Positions 60,511 to 64,000 of a stretch of DNA of 64,000 nt are shown piece by piece (positions within the stretch are counted from its first letter, which is position 1; each line of letters opens with the position of its first letter). Made by a program: the position numbers and the translations under genes. The DNA comes from Yoonia sp035117555 (lineage in GTDB: Bacteria > Pseudomonadota > Alphaproteobacteria > Rhodobacterales > Rhodobacteraceae), in assembly GCF_035117555.1 (NCBI RefSeq), contig NZ_JAYKPK010000002.1:372001-436000 (forward strand), written 5' to 3'. The notes beneath the pieces were generated by a model. It did no database searches. It was not told where the DNA came from and saw nothing but the letters and a program-made list of their open reading frames with translations.

Positions 60511-60734
60511 CACCTCACCCCCTTTCGGCGGCTGCGGGCAGCCTTGCGCTCTGCCGTGACGGTGAACTGCGAAACGTACTTCTCCCAAGCCCCACTCGGG
60601 ATTTTCGGATTGCGTTTGCCGGGGGCCGTGAAGATGTGATCCAGCATGTCTTCGCGGATCAGATAACGGATGTTGGTCACCGGAATGCCCACCCGGTCCG
60701 CCAGTTCCTTGGGTGTTTCGAGAAGTTTGGTCAT
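60510..60734 (-). CDS. Small HTH DNA-binding protein (excisionase-like)
   Basis: 74 residues from ATG 60734. MTKLLETPKELADRVGIPVTNIRYLIREDML is a MerR/excisionase-type helix-turn-helix, followed by a basic tail (KAARSRRKGVR). Likely an excisionase or directionality factor controlling integration. First gene of the leftward int operon, facing the XRE repressor. Confidence 0.65.
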   Translation of the reverse strand: MTKLLETPKELADRVGIPVTNIRYLIREDMLDHIFTAPGKRNPKIPSGAWEKYVSQFTVTAERKAARSRRKGVR

Positions 60735-60903
60735 GCTTCGCGCCCTTTTGCTTTGCTCACAAATCAAGGCGATAGAATTCGTTTTGCATTCAGAAAGAAA
60801 CAAAACTACGCTGATCTTGAATGAATCATGCGTGTCGCCATCGTTCGTATCACTATCAGATAGATATGATTACAAATGAGGTCAACACAAATACAAACGA
60901 AAG
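60735..60903. promoter_or_regulatory. Divergent control region of the element
   Basis: 169 nt between the leftward int operon and the rightward repressor. AT-rich around 60765-60900. Contains the imperfect repeat TATCACTATCAGATAGATATGA (about 60848-60869), a candidate repressor operator. No perfect palindrome was found. Confidence 0.4.
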
Positions 60904-61344
60904 TTGCACATGGCTGTTGCTGGCCTTGGAAATCGCCTTGCTGCCGTCAGAAACACGGTGCGACTCTCTCAGGAGGAGATGTCGCAGCGCCTTGGCATCA
61001 GCCGCAGCGCCTATCAGAACTACGAACGTGGCCAGCGGGACCTGACCGCGCAGCTGCTTCTGGTCATCTATGAAGAGTTTGACGTGGACCCTCTCTGGAT
61101 GCTGGAGGGCGACACCGAAACTGGCAAAAGTCGCCACCATGAGGAGGCCGCCGTCGCCTACCGCAAAATCGGTATTTCGGTCGATCACCGGATCATTGAA
61201 CGCGGCTTGGCTATAACGCCTGAAAAGAAATGGGACGCCATCGAATTTCTATTCGATGAGGCCCTCAACGCTGACGCCTTGAGCACTGAGAGTGAGGGGC
61301 CAGACATAACAAGAATCGACAGTATTTTGCGACTGGTGAGCTGA
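60904..61344 (+). CDS. XRE-family repressor (CI-like)
   Basis: 146 residues. Helix-turn-helix at about 8-62: LGNRLAAVRNTVRLSQEEMSQRLGISRSAYQNYERGQRDLTAQLLLVIYEEFDVDPLWML, then a short C-terminal region without a peptidase domain, so not SOS-cleavable in the LexA way. ATG at 60910 (MAVAG) is an alternative start. Divergent from the int operon; probably controls it. Its stop overlaps the next gene (TGATG). Confidence 0.82.
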   Translation: MHMAVAGLGNRLAAVRNTVRLSQEEMSQRLGISRSAYQNYERGQRDLTAQLLLVIYEEFDVDPLWMLEGDTETGKSRHHEEAAVAYRKIGISVDHRIIERGLAITPEKKWDAIEFLFDEALNADALSTESEGPDITRIDSILRLVS

Positions 61345-61901
61345 TGTTAGACGACGAATTCCCGGAAGAAGTGAGAAGGCTGAAGCCGCGTAATGTGCGG
61401 ATCAGTCGACATGTAGAGCGGTTGCTGGGTGATAGGCCCTCAGACCAGATGAGTGAAGTTCACGGCACAGGACATTCTCTGCGCCCTGACTCAGATAGCC
61501 TTAACTCAATCTGCTGCGCGGCTTGCGGACAGACTGAGTATCTGTCCCGTGCCCACTGCCGGTGCGGACACTACCTGCACGGTCAAATCGAAGATGAGTA
61601 CCTCGCATGGGTTTCCAACCTTCGCGATATGCATGAAATGATTGCCCGCGACACAGAACGGAGGCTTAAGCCGGTTCGGCGGCTGTCGCTCTTCGCTATG
61701 CCCCTACTTGTGGGACCCATGTTTTTTGTGTTCTTTTCGACGACAACGTCGCTCACTGATTTAATCTGGTTGGTTCCGGGCTGTGCAATCCTAGCCGTCC
61801 TTGCTTTGGCCGATATGTTTATCTCTCGGCACACGACCGAGAGTTCAGCCACCCTCGAAACGGTGAGCTTCGAAACGTTCCTCTTAACCCGCAAAGTGTG
61901 A
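61344..61901 (+). CDS. Zinc-ribbon and membrane protein, unknown
   Basis: 185 residues. Cys pairs in CCAACGQTEYLSRAHCRCGHYL make a short zinc ribbon (about 57-76). Then a helical, charged linker (DLRDMHEMIARDTERRLKPVRRL) and two membrane helices (LFAMPLLVGPMFFVFF and LIWLVPGCAILAVLALADMF). Co-translated with the repressor. Could be an exclusion or signalling protein of the element; no known family is recognised. Confidence 0.6.
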   Translation: MLDDEFPEEVRRLKPRNVRISRHVERLLGDRPSDQMSEVHGTGHSLRPDSDSLNSICCAACGQTEYLSRAHCRCGHYLHGQIEDEYLAWVSNLRDMHEMIARDTERRLKPVRRLSLFAMPLLVGPMFFVFFSTTTSLTDLIWLVPGCAILAVLALADMFISRHTTESSATLETVSFETFLLTRKV

Positions 61902-62069
61902 GCTATCTGTTGATGCGTTCTTCTCTTAGCGGGTGCCAACCCAACTTACCACCACACACAGTTCTCCAGTTCGCGATTGGAGCACTTCTCTTCTAGCGCA
62001 ATGCGCGTTAGTGATAGAGAGAAACGTAACCGATGTGCCTTGATAGGGTCTGCTGATCAGGATTATTTC

Positions 62070-62897
62070 ATGCCTATACTCGAGCACCTACCATCCTTCG
62101 ATGGACTATTTAGCTGGTTTATTCTCACCGTTCTAGGTCTCTCGAGTGCTATTCTGGTCACTGACAGCGTCGGATTGCTGCCCAAATTTCTTCAAAAAAT
62201 CATCTTTCGAAATCGTTCAGCTCAAACAATTGAAGTTCTAAAAGAGCTAGGGTTTGATGTTGGTCGAACAAAGCAATTAAATCGTGCATCTAAGATTGCG
62301 CAAAATAGGACCCCAGAAAATCTAGAATTTGCTGCTAAAAAACTTACTAATTCTCATAAAATAGTGAAACCAATCTTAGTAGGCAGGATTGATACTGTTG
62401 CCACTAGCTCGTTTATTGATCTAATGGGCGCTACCTGCAATCACACTAAAGCAATTGACGCTGCTCAGCAGCTCTCGAGCCTGTGGCGTAATTTGATTAG
62501 TAGTTCTGGAGCGAATGAAATTCCTGACTTTGACATTGTTGCCGCACCGAAAGCTGGATCCCCTTTTATTGCCTATGAATTTGCAAAGCTGCACGGTAAG
62601 CCTCTGATACTTCACAATGAGCATCCAAAGTTTCAGTCAGATGATGCTGATTTCGCAGCTAATTTTGACGCTGAAGTGGAGCCGAAGAGTGGATCTGTCG
62701 TGATAATTGTCGATGATAGTACAACAGGTGGGCGAAAAGCTGAGGAGACTATTATTAACCTTCGAAATGCTGGCTTTCAAGTTTCCGACTTTTTGGTAAT
62801 ATTTGAACCTCAGACGAAAAAATCTTTTGGTCGTAATGCCGCTGAGCGACTATCGAACCATCATGTCCGACTCCACTCAATCATAAAAACTGAGTGA
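62070..62897 (+). CDS. Membrane-anchored phosphoribosyltransferase-like protein
   Basis: 275 residues from ATG 62070 (AGGA 8 nt upstream); an upstream in-frame start at 61977 would put hydrophilic residues before the helix. One membrane helix near 14-32 (FSWFILTVLGLSSAILV). The PRTase domain has FDIVAAPKAGSPFIAYEFAKLHGKPLIL (155-180) and the PRPP loop IVDDSTTGG (213-221), matching orotate-PRTase-like proteins. Catalytic-loop Lys or Arg is unclear. AT-rich codons. GTGA overlap with the kinase gene indicates a bicistronic unit. Confidence 0.65.
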   Translation: MPILEHLPSFDGLFSWFILTVLGLSSAILVTDSVGLLPKFLQKIIFRNRSAQTIEVLKELGFDVGRTKQLNRASKIAQNRTPENLEFAAKKLTNSHKIVKPILVGRIDTVATSSFIDLMGATCNHTKAIDAAQQLSSLWRNLISSSGANEIPDFDIVAAPKAGSPFIAYEFAKLHGKPLILHNEHPKFQSDDADFAANFDAEVEPKSGSVVIIVDDSTTGGRKAEETIINLRNAGFQVSDFLVIFEPQTKKSFGRNAAERLSNHHVRLHSIIKTE

Positions 62898-63472
62898 GAA
62901 AGTTGAAAATTCTTGTCACAGGTGCTTATTCGACAGGCAAATCTATTTTTGTGAATGAGCTTGCTGGAACGCTTCGAAAGAACGGCTATTCTGTGGCAGT
63001 GCTACCGGACTCTTCACGAGAGATCACGCTTCCGCTAAATAGGTACCAAGGTCATGACACTACGATGTGGCTTTTGGCGTGGCAGATTTCAAAAGAGAAA
63101 ATTTCTTCGTCTATGCTGAAAGCCAATTCGATCATTTTATGTGATCGTGGCGTGCCTGATATTTTATCTCATAATCTAGAATCCATAACACGCAATAGTG
63201 GGCTTGAGAATGCACATGCTATGTCCACAGCGCAAGACTGGTGCAAGAGCTATGACCTTTCATTTTTTTCATTGATCGATAAGGCTATCCCTATCAATAA
63301 TGACTGCCTACGAGTCATAGATCCAAGTTTTCGTCAAAAGATGGAAGACTTTGCTTTAGAGACAACCAAGGGTCTGAGGCACTGTTTAGAGCTACCTTTT
63401 CCTTCAGCCGATCGCGTTGTATTCGCAATAAATGAAATAAAACGATATCAATCAAGTAGAGGTTCTTCCTGA
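62894..63472 (+). CDS. P-loop ATPase/kinase of the NadR-like AAA_28 type
   Basis: 192 residues. P-loop VTGAYSTGKS at 8-17 near the N-terminus and an Asp-Arg pair in IILCDRGVPDILSH, like the ATP-binding domains of NadR ribosylnicotinamide kinase and related nucleoside kinases (AAA_28). No second domain, so not NadR itself. GTG start within the PRTase stop; a TTG at 62903 is an alternative. Overlaps the convergent dTMP-kinase-like gene by 21 nt. Confidence 0.6.
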   Translation: MRKLKILVTGAYSTGKSIFVNELAGTLRKNGYSVAVLPDSSREITLPLNRYQGHDTTMWLLAWQISKEKISSSMLKANSIILCDRGVPDILSHNLESITRNSGLENAHAMSTAQDWCKSYDLSFFSLIDKAIPINNDCLRVIDPSFRQKMEDFALETTKGLRHCLELPFPSADRVVFAINEIKRYQSSRGSS

Positions 63473-64000
63473 TGCATGGATATATTGCTTAATTTCGGCA
63501 CAAATTAACGAAGGTGATCGAAGTATGCCTCGATCAGAAACTTCAACCTGAAGCCAGTCAGAAATCAAGTTATTTGATGCTAGATATTTATAATTTTCAC
63601 GTAGCTTCTCTTGAAGTTGATCATCAGCTTCATGAATGTCGTGAATTAATCCAGTGTAATCTCGCTTGGCTTTTCTTTTGACAAGCTCCCGCGCTGTCGC
63701 AACATCAAGATTCAAAAAAACGTTTAGGTCTGGAGCGCGAAGGCCAAGGACGACAAGTTCAAGATTTGCGACCCAGTCCATTATAGTGAAGCGGTCTGCA
63801 TCTTTGACTTTTGCCGCCTGATAAGCGACATTTGAAGCCACATAGCGGTCAAATATAACAAAGTCATTTCTCTCAACCGCAGCATCTATTTCGGTTTTGA
63901 ACTCCAACCGATCAAGAGCATAAAGAACAGATGCCACCTTTGGAGTAACCGGACGTTTTGTTTTTCCATTCAAAAATTGGGACAGCGCTACGCCAGCAAG
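63452..64000 (-). CDS. dTMP kinase-like protein, 5' end outside window
   Basis: C-terminal 182 residues of a thymidylate-kinase-like protein; the frame is open to the window edge, so the P-loop lies beyond it. Visible are LYALDRLEFKTEI, the DRY motif in IFDRYVASNVAYQAA, PDLNVFLNLD and a lid-like segment with Arg/Lys and Asp (VKRKAKRDYTG). AT-rich as the two facing genes. Host housekeeping tmk is normally elsewhere, so this is probably a second copy carried by the element. Confidence 0.65.
   Translation of the reverse strand, partial: LAGVALSQFLNGKTKRPVTPKVASVLYALDRLEFKTEIDAAVERNDFVIFDRYVASNVAYQAAKVKDADRFTIMDWVANLELVVLGLRAPDLNVFLNLDVATARELVKRKAKRDYTGLIHDIHEADDQLQEKLRENYKYLASNNLISDWLQVEVSDRGILRSPSLICAEIKQYIHASGRTST

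Larger units (their letters stand above)
59143..64000. mobile_element. Integrative element at tRNA-Arg(CCT), left part
   Basis: Bounded on the left by the tRNA fragment; carries integrase, two small HTH/excisionase genes, a divergent XRE repressor and unrelated cargo, and runs past the end of the window. From about 61.9 kb the base composition falls clearly (many AT-rich codons), unlike the GC-rich core genome. No phage structural or conjugation genes are visible in the part present, so prophage, satellite or genomic island cannot be decided. Confidence 0.8.

Noticed and set aside
1..64000. CRISPR arrays, rRNA genes and insertion sequences
   Set aside because: No regularly spaced direct repeats, no rRNA-like sequence and no transposase or flanking inverted repeats were found on reading both strands.

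Overview
The window comes from a photosynthetic alphaproteobacterium of the Rhodobacterales (Roseobacter group or a close relative). This follows from a purple-bacterial photosynthesis gene cluster (crtCD, crtEF-bchCXYZ-pufQBALM), a PufX subunit instead of the PufC cytochrome, a PhyR/NepR general stress response module and a typical Rhodobacteraceae intergenic repeat. The genus cannot be fixed from the sequence alone.

Layout. 0-1.1 kb: end of an ABC transporter and a VOC protein. 1.1-13.8 kb: photosynthesis cluster; crtD-crtC run left, crtEF-bchCXYZ-pufQBALMX run right, with three perfect PpsR-type sites (TGT-N12-ACA) in the two control regions. Chlorophyllide reductase (bchXYZ), 3-hydroxyethyl dehydrogenase (bchC), carotenoid genes and the reaction-centre/LH1 core are together; bchFNBHLM, bchIDO, crtIB, puhA and pucBA are not in the window. 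14-15.9 kb: dxs, which feeds isoprenoid supply. 16.3-21.0 kb: leftward haem-copper oxidase operon (ctaG, copD-like, subunit II, fused subunit I+III, small membrane protein).

21.2-32.9 kb: a general stress response island. phyR and nepR diverge from two overlapping, oppositely oriented EcfG-type promoters (GGAAC-N16-CGTT). The same motif, same spacing, lies 35-50 nt ahead of a 25-residue membrane peptide, a double PRC-barrel protein and a PLDc_N membrane protein; near-matches precede a DUF1328 gene and an AI-2E-type transporter. Two HWE/HisKA_2 histidine kinases sit in the same block, but no ecfG gene is present.

33-49 kb: DUF2254 protein, surface lipoprotein, ABC exporter, then a leftward operon with an Fbp/Afu-type ABC importer, an inositol-monophosphatase-like enzyme, a tyrosine phosphatase and a LacI regulator (possible organophosphate uptake and dephosphorylation); lipid-kinase-like protein with a metallophosphoesterase; RsuA pseudouridine synthase. 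48.4-54.7 kb: two FAH-family hydrolases, a FadR-type regulator and a NitT/TauT-type ABC importer with an Ldh_2-type dehydrogenase, a likely catabolic operon. 54.8-58.9 kb: monomeric isocitrate dehydrogenase and malonyl-CoA synthetase.

59.1 kb to the end: an integrated element at a tRNA-Arg(CCT) 3' end, with tyrosine integrase, two small excisionase/HTH genes, a divergent XRE repressor, and then an AT-rich cargo (membrane-anchored phosphoribosyltransferase, NadR-like P-loop kinase, dTMP-kinase-like protein) unlike the rest of the window. This cargo, an SD-preceded 46-codon ORF between bchX and bchY, and the compact stress regulon are the most interesting points.
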